Source: Streptomyces koelreuteriae
GTDB taxonomy: Bacteria; Actinomycetota; Actinomycetes; Streptomycetales; Streptomycetaceae
Assembly (NCBI RefSeq): GCF_018604545.1
Contig: NZ_CP075896.1
Span: forward strand, 1,178,001 to 1,242,000
Length of the DNA: 64,000 nucleotides
Direction of reading: 5' to 3'
The notes beneath the pieces were generated by a model. That model did no database searches. It was not told the DNA's origin and was given only the letters and a program-made list of their open reading frames with translations. Shown one piece after another: positions 34,090-41,259 of the stretch (positions are counted from its first letter, which is position 1; every line of letters begins with the position of its first letter). Made by a program: the position numbers and the translations under genes.

Positions 34090-34911
34090 ATGCCCGAACC
34101 TCGGGAGACCGCCGTCTACACGCACGGGCACCATGAGTCGGTGCTCCGCTCGCACACCTGGCGGACCGCCGCCAACTCGGCCGCCTATCTGCTGCCCTCG
34201 CTCAAGCCGCACATGAGGATCCTGGACATCGGCTGCGGCCCGGGCACCATCACCGCCGACCTCGCGGAGCTGGTGCCCGGCGGGCACGTCACCGGCGTCG
34301 ACCGGGTACCGGAGATCCTGGAGCAGGCGCGCGCCACGGCGGCCGGGCGGGGACTGGCCGACATCGACTTCGCCGTCGCCGACGTCCACGCCCTGGACTA
34401 CCCGGACGACACCTTCTGCGTGGTCCACGCCCACCAGGTCCTCCAGCACGTCGGGGACCCCGTGCAAGCCCTGCGGGAGATGAAACGGGTCGTCAGGCCC
34501 GGTGGCATCATCGCCGCGCGGGACGCGGACTACGCGGCGATGACCTGGTATCCGCAGTCCGCGGGGCTCGACGACTGGCTGGACCTCTACCGCCGGGTCG
34601 CCCGGGCCAACGGCGGCGAACCGGACGCCGGTCGCCGCCTGAGGGCCTGGGCACTGAAGGCCGGGCTCACGGACGTCACGGCGACCTCCGGGACATGGAC
34701 GTTCGCCACGCCTTCGGAGCGGGCCTGGTGGAGCGGAATGTGGGCCGACCGCACCCTTGCCTCGACCTACGCCGACCGGGCCCGGCTGGGCGGGCACGCC
34801 GGTGACGAGGAATTGCGGGCCGCCGCCGCGGCGTGGCGCGCGTGGGGCGAGCAGGAGGACGGCTGGTTCAGCGTGCTGCACGGAGAAATTCTGTGCCGAA
34901 AGGACGCCTGA
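34090..34911 (+). CDS. Class I SAM-dependent methyltransferase (UbiE-like)
   Basis: 273 residues from ATG at 34090, supported by GGAAGGGGTGGGA upstream; an ATG at 34054 lacks a ribosome site. Motif I ILDIGCGPGTITADLAELV, acidic VTGVDRVPEILEQA, DVHALDYPDDTFCVVHAHQVLQHV and REMKRVVRPGGIIAARDADY. The family resembles UbiE/COQ5-like methyltransferases with a C-terminal helical cap. The substrate is unknown. It is convergent with the gvp cluster. Confidence 0.88.
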   Translation: MPEPRETAVYTHGHHESVLRSHTWRTAANSAAYLLPSLKPHMRILDIGCGPGTITADLAELVPGGHVTGVDRVPEILEQARATAAGRGLADIDFAVADVHALDYPDDTFCVVHAHQVLQHVGDPVQALREMKRVVRPGGIIAARDADYAAMTWYPQSAGLDDWLDLYRRVARANGGEPDAGRRLRAWALKAGLTDVTATSGTWTFATPSERAWWSGMWADRTLASTYADRARLGGHAGDEELRAAAAAWRAWGEQEDGWFSVLHGEILCRKDA

Positions 34912-34922
34912 GACGGAATTCC

Positions 34923-34961
34923 GGCTGAATCAGCCCGCTGAATCAGCCGGCTGATTCAGCC
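34923..34961. terminator. Triple GCTGAATCAGC repeat forming alternative hairpins
   Basis: Two direct copies (34924-34934, 34937-34947) and one inverted copy (34950-34960). The second and third make a perfect 24-bp palindrome (34937-34960); the first and third pair with a longer loop. It lies between the methyltransferase and gvpK stops. Confidence 0.65.
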
Positions 34962-35288
34962 CCCGTCCCGGGGCAGCAAGGGCCCGAGCGGGCCGAGGTC
35001 CAGATTCAGGTCCTCGGGCCCCAGTCCGTAGCGGTCGCGCAGTTCCGCCATCCGTTCCTCGAGCAGCATCAGCGTGAGCCCGATCCGCTCCTCCTGCTCC
35101 TCGGTCAGATCCCCCACGTCGAACCTGCGCACCGCCTGGCGTTCCATGAGCTGGCGCAGCAGTTCCACCACCGTCAGCACCAGCTTGACCAGGTCACGCT
35201 CGACGGTGTCGGGCTCCAGGTCCATCCGGTTGCGCTGCGGACGGGGGTTGGGCCGGGGGGTGGGACGGGGGCTGTCGGCTGACGTCAC
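34956..35288 (-). CDS. gvpK: Gas vesicle protein GvpK
   Basis: 110 residues from GTG at 35288. A Pro/Arg-rich N-terminus precedes the GvpK core LEPDTVERDLVKLVLTVVELLRQLMERQAVRRFDVGDLTEEQEERIGLTLMLLEERMAELRDRYGL. GvpK is an accessory factor needed for vesicle formation elsewhere. Last gene of the ten-gene operon; the start overlaps the gvpS stop (GTGA). A bidirectional hairpin follows. Confidence 0.93.
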   Translation of the reverse strand: MTSADSPRPTPRPNPRPQRNRMDLEPDTVERDLVKLVLTVVELLRQLMERQAVRRFDVGDLTEEQEERIGLTLMLLEERMAELRDRYGLGPEDLNLDLGPLGPLLPRDGG

Positions 35289-35473
35289 TGCAACTCCTCG
35301 AACGGCGAGGACACCTGGGCGTTCACCGAGCTGATGAGCGCGTTGAGGTCGATGCGGACCAGGTCGACGTCGGCGATGCGCAGCGTGATGTCCCCCGTGA
35401 TCACGACGCCGCCGGCGAGCAGCCGGTCGAGCAGGTCCACGAGGGCGACCTCACGGCGTTCCACTACGGTCAC
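35285..35473 (-). CDS. gvpS: Gas vesicle GvpS (GvpA-family)
   Basis: 62 residues from GTG at 35473 with GGAGAGAAG upstream; an open frame extending to 35629 is antisense/out-of-frame run-on. The whole protein is a GvpA-like helix-strand-strand-helix: LVDLLDRLLAGGVVITGDITLRIADVDLVRIDLNALISSVNAQ. Minor GvpA paralogues such as GvpS and GvpJ are thought to cap or nucleate vesicles. Sixteen nt after gvpL; coupled to gvpK. Confidence 0.9.
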   Translation of the reverse strand: MTVVERREVALVDLLDRLLAGGVVITGDITLRIADVDLVRIDLNALISSVNAQVSSPFEELQ

Positions 35474-35489
35474 GGCTTCTCTCCGTCGT

Positions 35490-36245
35490 TCATGTGGCCT
35501 CCCCGGCGAACGAATACGCCGCCCAGGGGCCGGTGAGTTCGATGCGCATTCCGGGCGCATCGCCCTTCGTGCGGTCCACCAGTTCCACGAATTCCTCGGA
35601 ATGGGCGCGCGGCACCAGATATGCCGCATTCAATACGTTCTGCCCGGTCGCTTTGGAAAGCGCGGGGTTCTGCGGGGGATGCAGCCGGGAATCCTCCGCG
35701 AACGCGGAGAGGTTTTCGTGCAGTCGGGTCGAGAAATGCTCGGCCTTCTGCCACATCTCCTCGTGCGACCTGGTCTGCATGCGCCGCTGCCGCAGATAGT
35801 CCCGGCCCGACGTGGCCTTCTGCGCGGGCCGGGCGCTCTCCCGCTGTTCGGACTCGGCGTACACCTTCACACCCCACTCGACCCGGCCCTCCAGCCGGTC
35901 GAGGGTGCGCTGGAAGTCCTCCTCACGGGCCTCCATCATCATCCGTACGCCGCTGTCGTCCCGGAAGACGGTGCCGAGCCGCAGCGGCAGCGGGGTCGTG
36001 ACGGTGGTGAGCGCGTCGATCACGCCCTGGTGGGCCCGGGCGGTCTCGGTGAGCCAGTCCAGGTCCTCCAGATGGCGGTGGAGCGGTTCCTCGGCGAAGT
36101 CCCGCTCCGGCACATGGCTGACCACCGCGACGAGACCGTGGTGGGTCAGCGCCCGGGGCGGATCACCCGCCACCCCCGACAGCTGGGACTGCAGCGGCGT
36201 ACCGAAGGGGCGGCAGACGGCGTAGACGTACCGCAGTCCGGTCAC
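35490..36245 (-). CDS. gvpL: Gas vesicle GvpL (GvpF/L family)
   Basis: 251 residues, GTG start overlapping the gvpJ stop (GTGA). The GvpL/F hallmarks are RYVYAVCRPF at the N-terminus, GLVAVVSHVPERDF, HQGVIDALTTVTTPLPLRLGTVFRD, and LNAAYLVPRAHSEEFVELVDRTKGDAPGMRIELTGPWAAYSF at the C-terminus. These proteins bind GvpA and assist assembly. Second GvpF-type protein of the cluster, the first being at 38616-39389. Confidence 0.93.
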   Translation of the reverse strand: MTGLRYVYAVCRPFGTPLQSQLSGVAGDPPRALTHHGLVAVVSHVPERDFAEEPLHRHLEDLDWLTETARAHQGVIDALTTVTTPLPLRLGTVFRDDSGVRMMMEAREEDFQRTLDRLEGRVEWGVKVYAESEQRESARPAQKATSGRDYLRQRRMQTRSHEEMWQKAEHFSTRLHENLSAFAEDSRLHPPQNPALSKATGQNVLNAAYLVPRAHSEEFVELVDRTKGDAPGMRIELTGPWAAYSFAGEAT

Positions 36246-36583
36246 GGGGCCTCCTTCTTCTCCGCGCGGCCGGGCTCCAGCTCCTCCAGCCGGGCCAGCC
36301 TCTCGCGCAACTCGGCGTTCTCACGGGTCAGTTCATCACGGCGGGCCCGGGAGCTGAGGTTCGGGTCGCTCTCCCACCAGTCGATGCCCATCTCCTTGGC
36401 CTTGTCGACGGAGGCGACGATGAGGCGGAGCTTGATCGTGAGGAGTTCGATGTCGAGCAGGTTGATGCGGATGTCGCCCGCGATGACGATGCCCTTGTCC
36501 AGCACCCGTTCCAGGATGTCAGCGAGGTTGGCGCTGCTCCCCTGGCCTCCATAGGGTTCGGGCATCCTGCTGGGCGTCGTCAT
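36242..36583 (-). CDS. gvpJ: Gas vesicle GvpJ (GvpA-family)
   Basis: 113 residues, ATG overlapping the gvpZ stop. GvpA-like core LADILERVLDKGIVIAGDIRINLLDIELLTIKLRLIVASVDKAKEMGIDWWES at about 19-71, followed by a charged helical tail (RARRDELTRENAELRERLARLEELEPG) with coiled-coil heptad character. GvpJ homologues are minor vesicle or nucleation components. Confidence 0.92.
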   Translation of the reverse strand: MTTPSRMPEPYGGQGSSANLADILERVLDKGIVIAGDIRINLLDIELLTIKLRLIVASVDKAKEMGIDWWESDPNLSSRARRDELTRENAELRERLARLEELEPGRAEKKEAP

Positions 36584-37704
36584 CGACGGCTCCCGCCCTC
36601 GGCGTACTCTTCCTCGTCCTCGTACTCCTCCTCGGGCTCCTCGTCGTACTCGGCCTCAGGCTCATCCTCGCCCTCGGCTTCCCCGTCGCCCTCGGCTTCC
36701 TCGTCGTACTCGGCCTCGGCGTCCTCCTCGTACTCGCCCTCGGGTTCTTCCTCTTCCTCTTCTTCCTCGTACTCGCCCTCGGGCTCCTCGTCCTCCGGCT
36801 CCTCGCCCTCGGGGCTCTCCTCCTCGGACTCCTCCTCGGCGAGCGCGTCCTCGTGGCTGACGACGACCTCGCCGTCGCGGATCTCGCCGCGCCAGCCGTC
36901 CTCCGCCTCGCCCTTGATCGTGATGAAGCGGACGTAGTTCTTCAGGTCGAGCCGGGCACGGCGGCCCTGGGCGCGCCAGATGTTGCCGGTCTTCTCGAAG
37001 AAACCGGAGGGGTAGTACTCGATGACCAGCAGGACGCGGGTGAGGCTGTCGGTGAGCCGGTGGAAGGAGACGACGCCTTTCGTGGTGCCCTTGGCGCCCT
37101 CGGAGGTCCAGGCGATCCGGTCGTCGGGGACCTGCTCGGTCGTGGTCGCTTTCCAGCTGCGGTTGGACCACCAGACCTTCAACTGCCAGTCGGAGGTGGT
37201 GTCGTCGGCCTTGTTCGCGGCCTTCACACCCTTCGCGAAGGTGCTGAAGTCCTGGTACTGGGTCCACTGGTCGTACGCCGTGCGCAGCGGTACGCCGACA
37301 TCGATGTGCTCGATGATGACGGTGGGCTTGTTGCCGGAACGGCCCTTCCCCTTGCCCTTGCCGCTGAGGCCCTTGAAGGCACCGGTGACCTTGTCCTTGA
37401 GGCGTGAGCCGCCCGTCTCCAGGGCTGCGCGCAGCGGACTCTTGCCCTCGGCGAGTTTCTTGCCGCCGTCGAGGGCGAGCTTCGCGAAGCCGGGGCTGTT
37501 GCCCTCCGCGATGTCGTTCAGCTTGCCGGTGGTCTCGCCGAGCTTGCGGCCCACGCCCGTCAGCATGCGCGTGGCCTGAGCGGCGAGGTACTCCTGCAGT
37601 TCGGCCTTCAGCCGGTCGGCGGCCTCGCTGTGGGCCAGGTCGGTGAGCGGGTTCTTCGTCGCGCCGTTCGCGGCGGACTTCGCCGATCCCAGGGTGTCGC
37701 TCAT
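36580..37704 (-). CDS. gvpZ: GvpZ-type protein: SRPBCC domain with poly-acidic tail
   Basis: 374 residues, ATG overlapping the gvpY stop. Residues 1-115 are helical and Ala/Gly/Lys-rich. Residues 116-122 are a GKGKGKG basic spot. Residues 127-265 form a polyketide-cyclase/START-like SRPBCC domain (VIIEHIDVGVPLRTAYDQWTQYQDFSTFAKGVK ... YPSGFFEKTG). Residues 286-371 are almost only Glu, Asp, Gly, Pro and Tyr (repeats of EPEGEYEEE). Named from its place in the Streptomyces gvpOAFGYZJLSK order. The acidic tail faces the lysine-rich tail of GvpY, encoded next door. Confidence 0.85.
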   Translation of the reverse strand: MSDTLGSAKSAANGATKNPLTDLAHSEAADRLKAELQEYLAAQATRMLTGVGRKLGETTGKLNDIAEGNSPGFAKLALDGGKKLAEGKSPLRAALETGGSRLKDKVTGAFKGLSGKGKGKGRSGNKPTVIIEHIDVGVPLRTAYDQWTQYQDFSTFAKGVKAANKADDTTSDWQLKVWWSNRSWKATTTEQVPDDRIAWTSEGAKGTTKGVVSFHRLTDSLTRVLLVIEYYPSGFFEKTGNIWRAQGRRARLDLKNYVRFITIKGEAEDGWRGEIRDGEVVVSHEDALAEEESEEESPEGEEPEDEEPEGEYEEEEEEEEPEGEYEEDAEAEYDEEAEGDGEAEGEDEPEAEYDEEPEEEYEDEEEYAEGGSRR

Positions 37705-38348
37705 CCCTCACCGCCTCCCTTCGGCAGTCGGCCCCGGGCGCTGCCGCCCCGGTTCCCGGAGGTCGCCTTCTTCGCGGCCGTGGTCTTCTTCGCCGCGACC
37801 TTCCGGCCCGCCGTCTTCTTCGCGGGTGCCTTCTTGGCCGGGGCCTTCTTCGCGGGCGCCTTCTTGGCCGTCTTCTTCGGAGGTGCCTTCTTGGCGGGGG
37901 CCTTCTTCGCCGGGGCCTTCTTCGCCGCCGGCTCCGGCTCCTCGTCCTCCTCCGCGGAGTCCTCGGGCTCCTCGGGCTCCTCGTCCTCGGCGTCCTCGTA
38001 CTCGGCGTCCTCGTCCAGCCCGCCGGGCACCACGCCCGTCAGCTGGTCGCGCACCTGGGCGGTCCGGCCGTGCAGCCGGTCGGCGAGGGCGTCGATCTGC
38101 CGCTCGACCATGGCACCCGAGGCGGCCTTGCCGACACCGCGCAGATCCTCGCGCAGCTGGTCGCCTATCTCCTTGAACTGCGGGTTGTTCTTCAGCTGCT
38201 GCTGGAGCAGCTCCGCGACCATGCGCGGGCTCAGGTTCAGCTTCTTCCCGGCCACCAGTCCGCCGACGGCGATCGCCATCTTCAGCTTTTTGGTACGTCC
38301 CAGGAGGTATCCGGCCCCCACCGCGAGGCCCAGTGCCGTTCGGTTCAT
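37701..38348 (-). CDS. gvpY: GvpY-type protein with histone H1-like lysine-rich tail
   Basis: 215 residues, ATG overlapping the gvpG stop. Residues 1-35 include a hydrophobic Gly-rich stretch (LGLAVGAGYLLGRTKKLKMAIAVGGLVAG) and 36-105 a helical domain. Residues 111-140 are acidic (DEDAEYEDAEDEEPEEPEDS). Residues 141-197 are AKKAP/AKKT repeats like histone H1 or HupS/Hlp tails. Such tails usually bind DNA or other polyanions, unexpected in a vesicle shell. The order of an acidic block followed by a basic block, beside acidic-tailed GvpZ, suggests electrostatic assembly. Confidence 0.85.
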   Translation of the reverse strand: MNRTALGLAVGAGYLLGRTKKLKMAIAVGGLVAGKKLNLSPRMVAELLQQQLKNNPQFKEIGDQLREDLRGVGKAASGAMVERQIDALADRLHGRTAQVRDQLTGVVPGGLDEDAEYEDAEDEEPEEPEDSAEEDEEPEPAAKKAPAKKAPAKKAPPKKTAKKAPAKKAPAKKAPAKKTAGRKVAAKKTTAAKKATSGNRGGSARGRLPKGGGEG

Positions 38349-38611
38349 TGTGCCGTCCCTTGTTGGCCTGTTCCCGCGCTCCCGCGCGAGGCGGTCTCCA
38401 ACCGGTCGAGGAGTTCGTCCTCGAGACGGTCGAACTCCTCCTCCGTGATCTCTCCGGCCTCCAGCCGCTCCTCGAGGCGGGCCAGTTCGGCCTGAATCGT
38501 GGCGGGGTCGTAGTAGATCCGCTCGGCCTCCTGCACCACCTGTCTGATGGCCCAGGCGCTGCCGCGCACCGGTGCGAGCGGCAGCAGCAGCACCTCCGAG
38601 ATCAAGCCCAT
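38345..38611 (-). CDS. gvpG: Gas vesicle GvpG
   Basis: 88 residues. GvpG features: LISEVLLLPLAPVRGSAWAIRQVVQEAERIYYDPATIQAELARLEERLEAGEITEEEFDRLEDELLDRL, the typical amphipathic helices and the 'GEITEEEFDRLEDELLDRL' end. Small assembly factor co-acting with GvpF/L. Four nt after gvpF and overlapping gvpY by ATGA. Confidence 0.93.
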   Translation of the reverse strand: MGLISEVLLLPLAPVRGSAWAIRQVVQEAERIYYDPATIQAELARLEERLEAGEITEEEFDRLEDELLDRLETASRGSAGTGQQGTAQ

Positions 38612-38615
38612 GTCG

Positions 38616-39389
38616 TCACCCCGCTCCGGTCTCCGTGCCGCTCACCGTGGTGCCCGCCGGCTCGGCCGGGCCGGGCTCGACGAAGCTGTACGGCGGCAGC
38701 GGGCCGTTGACCCGCACCTCCAGGTGCGGCATGTCCTTGCGCGCCTGCTCGACCGCGGCCAGGAAGTGCTCGGCCGACTCCCGGTCCACCAGGTACGACA
38801 CGTTGGTCAGCCAGCCGGTGGACTCGGGGCCCACGCTCACGTCCGCGGCGGCGGAGTCCAGCGCGCCCCTGAGTGCGGCGGCGTCGTCGGCCTCCCTGCC
38901 CTTGACCGCGGCCGCGACCAGCTCGCCGAGCCGGATCTTGTCGTCGTAACTGCCGCCGCCGGACTGCCGGTTGGCCTCGGCGAGACCGCGGATGTCGGGG
39001 TCCTGGGCCATCACCTGGTGCAGGACGGCCTCTTCGACGTGGTTGGCCTTGAGGTTGTACTCGACCCGGCCTTCCAGGGCCCGCAGGCGTTCCTTGTAGT
39101 GCTCGGCACGCTCGGCGAGCACTCCGGTGATCGAGTTCTCGTCCGGGGCGACGCTGCCGAACCGCATGGGCAGCACACAGCCGGCCGCACCCGCCTCGCT
39201 GAGCACGTTCTGGTGGGCGAGCAGGTCCCTGCGCTTGGGTCGCAGCCCCTCGGGGGCGTCACTGACGATGGCCGCCAGGTCACCCTCGCGCAGGATGCGC
39301 ACCTGGCGGGGCGGGTCGCCCACACCGCCCATGCCCTCGGGCAGCGCCGGGTGCGAGTCGGCCGCGATGCCGTAGACGTAGGTGCTCAC
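38616..39389 (-). CDS. gvpF: Gas vesicle GvpF (GvpF/L family)
   Basis: 257 residues, GTG overlapping the gvpA stop. N-terminal STYVYGIAADSHPALPEGM, DLAAIVSDAPEGLRPKRRDLLAHQNVLSEAGAAGCVLPMRFGSVAPD and the later YLVDRESAEHFLAAVEQARKDMPHLEVRVNGPLPPYSF are diagnostic of GvpF. In haloarchaea and Anabaena, GvpF contacts GvpA during early assembly. Its place directly after gvpA is the usual Streptomyces order. Confidence 0.94.
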   Translation of the reverse strand: MSTYVYGIAADSHPALPEGMGGVGDPPRQVRILREGDLAAIVSDAPEGLRPKRRDLLAHQNVLSEAGAAGCVLPMRFGSVAPDENSITGVLAERAEHYKERLRALEGRVEYNLKANHVEEAVLHQVMAQDPDIRGLAEANRQSGGGSYDDKIRLGELVAAAVKGREADDAAALRGALDSAAADVSVGPESTGWLTNVSYLVDRESAEHFLAAVEQARKDMPHLEVRVNGPLPPYSFVEPGPAEPAGTTVSGTETGAG

Positions 39390-39820
39390 TCCTGCTCCTC
39401 CTTCCGGCGGGACGACGTGCTCTTACGGGCGCGGGGGCGGGACTCGCCCTGGCGCTCGGAGCCGTCCTCGCGCGCCTGCTTGAAGGCGTCGGAGATGGTC
39501 TCGGCGGCACCCGACAGCGCCCCCTTGGACTTGCCGCGCGCTCCGGACTCGGTCATCTCACCGACCAGGTCGGGCAGGCCCGGGTCCTTGCGCGGACCGG
39601 CCTCCAGGTCGAGCCGGTTGCACGCCTCGGCGAAGCGCAGATAGGTGTCGACGCTGGCGACGACGACGCGGACGTCGATCTTGAGGATCTCGATGCCGAC
39701 CAGGGAGACTCGCACGAATGCATCAATGACGAGCCCCCTGTCCAGAACAAGTTCAAGCACGTCATAGAGGCCGCTGCTGCCGCCTCCGCCGCCGGACTGT
39801 TGTGCCGGTACGACTGTCAT
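39386..39820 (-). CDS. gvpA: Gas vesicle structural protein GvpA with charged C-terminal extension
   Basis: 144 residues with strong AGGAGGA before the ATG. Core residues about 17-75 (LYDVLELVLDRGLVIDAFVRVSLVGIEILKIDVRVVVASVDTYLRFAEACNRL) match classic GvpA almost residue for residue. Canonical shell GvpA is about 70 residues; here a 70-residue Lys/Arg/Glu/Ser-rich tail follows (SKGALSGAAETISDAFKQAREDGSERQGESRPRARKSTSSRRKEEQE). The Gly/Ser N-terminus is also extended. The tail would lie outside a normal shell rib and may prevent or decorate it. Confidence 0.92.
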   Translation of the reverse strand: MTVVPAQQSGGGGGSSGLYDVLELVLDRGLVIDAFVRVSLVGIEILKIDVRVVVASVDTYLRFAEACNRLDLEAGPRKDPGLPDLVGEMTESGARGKSKGALSGAAETISDAFKQAREDGSERQGESRPRARKSTSSRRKEEQE

Positions 39821-39866
39821 GCCGGGTGTTCCTCCTCGTGTGTGGGTGCGGGTCCGGTCGGGCGGC

Positions 39867-40238
39867 CTAGCGGCCGCCGGGCCTGCGCGCGTCGGATCGA
39901 CCGCGTTCGTAGCGGCGGACGCGCCGGTAACCCGTGAGCTGCCCGTCGGCGTCGAGCTCCACCTGGTAGCTCGCCATCAGGCTCATCGTGTCGGGCACGC
40001 GCTCGAGTTCGAGGACCTCGACCTCCAGCGCCCAGCCCTCGTCCGTCTGCTCGAAGGACGACACGGACTCGGCTTCCATACCGGTGAGTTCGGCGAGCTG
40101 GCCGCGCGCCTGACGCAGCACGTCCATCGGGCTCGGCCGCTTCCGGGCCGTCTGCTTGTCGTTCGATTTGCTCGAATTCTGAGAGTCCTGGGATTTCTGT
40201 GAACCCTGTGACTCTTGCGTGTTTCTTGTGTTCGACAT
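39867..40238 (-). CDS. gvpO: Gas vesicle GvpO
   Basis: 123 residues from ATG at 40238 (GGAGG before it; an upstream in-frame extension to 40295 lacks support). The Ser/Gln/Asn-rich N-terminus (SQGSQKSQDSQNSSKSND) is disordered. The GvpO core is PSPMDVLRQARGQLAELTGMEAESVSSFEQTDEGWALEVEVLELERVPDTMSLMASYQVELDADGQLTGYRRVRRYERG. First gene of the operon. The upstream 64 nt before the ligD terminator must hold the promoter, but no clear SigB-type element is seen. Confidence 0.92.
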   Translation of the reverse strand: MSNTRNTQESQGSQKSQDSQNSSKSNDKQTARKRPSPMDVLRQARGQLAELTGMEAESVSSFEQTDEGWALEVEVLELERVPDTMSLMASYQVELDADGQLTGYRRVRRYERGRSDARRPGGR

Positions 40239-40302
40239 GGCCACCTCCCCCTCCGTGTGGCCGCAAGAGTGTTCGCCAAACCTCCGGGGTCTCATGCATC
40301 TG

Positions 40303-40326
40303 CCACCCGCCCGGCGAGGCGGGTGG
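40303..40326 (-). terminator. Terminator between the ligD-type gene and gvpO
   Basis: CCACCCGCC-CGGCGA-GGCGGGTGG, perfect 9-bp stem just after the stop at 40330. It separates the NDH/transketolase/LigD operon from the gvp operon on the same strand. Confidence 0.75.
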
Positions 40327-40329
40327 GGC

Positions 40330-41259
40330 TCAGCCGCGCAGAGCGTTCAGCCGCCGCCGGGCCGGTCCGAGCGCCCGGCCGCGGCTGAGCAGCCCTGACC
40401 AGGGATTGGTGCGGGCCTGCTCGACGGCGTCGGCGATGGTCCAGCCGCGGGCGTGCAGCTCCGGGTCGTCCAGCTGGTCCCAGGTGATGGGGGTCGCGAC
40501 GGGCGCGCCCGGCCGGGGCCGGACCGTGAAGGGGGCGACGGCGGTCTGGGCGTAGGCGTTGCGCTGCACGTCGAGGTAGAGCCGCCCGCCGCGGTCCTTC
40601 TTGCGGGCGGCGGTGGTGAGCCGGTCGGGGTGGGCGCCCGCGAGGGTCTCGGCGACGTCGTGGGCGAAGGCGCGCACCTCGTCGAAGTCGTGCCGGCCGT
40701 TCAGCGGCACGATCGCGTGCAGTCCGCGCGAGCCGGTGGTCATCAGCGCCGAGGGCAGCTCCAGCTCGTCCAGGAGCTCCCCGAGCAGCCGGGCGGCCTC
40801 GCGCACGGCCTCGAAGTCGTCGCCCGCGGGGTCGAGGTCGAAGACCAGCCGGTCGGGGTGGTCGGCGCTGTCGGCGCGGGACAGCCAGCGGTGCAGGGCG
40901 ATGCTCGCCTGGTCGACGAGATAGAGGAGGGTGGCGGTGTCGTCACAGACGGTGTGGCAGACGGTGCCGCCCTCCTTGGCCAGCTCGACGCGCCTGATCC
41001 ACTCCGGGTAGTGCTCCGGGGTGTTCTTCTGCATGAACCTCGGGCCGTCGAGCCCGTCGGGATGCCGCTCCAGCATCAGCGGACGGCCGCGCAGGTGCGG
41101 CAGCATGAAGGGCGCGACGGCCCGGTGGTAGTCCACCAGGTCGCCCTTGGTGTACTCCTTCGCGTGCGCGCCACCGGGGAAGAGCACCTTGTCCGGCCGG
41201 TGGACCGTCACGGTGCGACGGCCCGCCCGCACCCCGCGCGTGCCGTCGCCGCCGCTCAC
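40330..41259 (-). CDS. LigD-type DNA polymerase/primase domain protein (PolDom)
   Basis: 309 residues from GTG at 41259, overlapping the transketolase stop (GTGA). Stand-alone archaeo-eukaryotic primase domain of the LigD polymerase: VTVHRPDKVLFP, KGDLVDYHRAVAPFMLPHLRGRPLMLERHPDG, the metal-binding FDLDPAGDDFEAV, TTGSRGLHAIVPL and LYLDVQRNAYAQTAVAPFTVRPRPGAPVATPITWDQL. It fills gaps with nucleotides during Ku-dependent end joining or excision repair. No ligase or nuclease domain is fused. Confidence 0.92.
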   Translation of the reverse strand: MSGGDGTRGVRAGRRTVTVHRPDKVLFPGGAHAKEYTKGDLVDYHRAVAPFMLPHLRGRPLMLERHPDGLDGPRFMQKNTPEHYPEWIRRVELAKEGGTVCHTVCDDTATLLYLVDQASIALHRWLSRADSADHPDRLVFDLDPAGDDFEAVREAARLLGELLDELELPSALMTTGSRGLHAIVPLNGRHDFDEVRAFAHDVAETLAGAHPDRLTTAARKKDRGGRLYLDVQRNAYAQTAVAPFTVRPRPGAPVATPITWDQLDDPELHARGWTIADAVEQARTNPWSGLLSRGRALGPARRRLNALRG

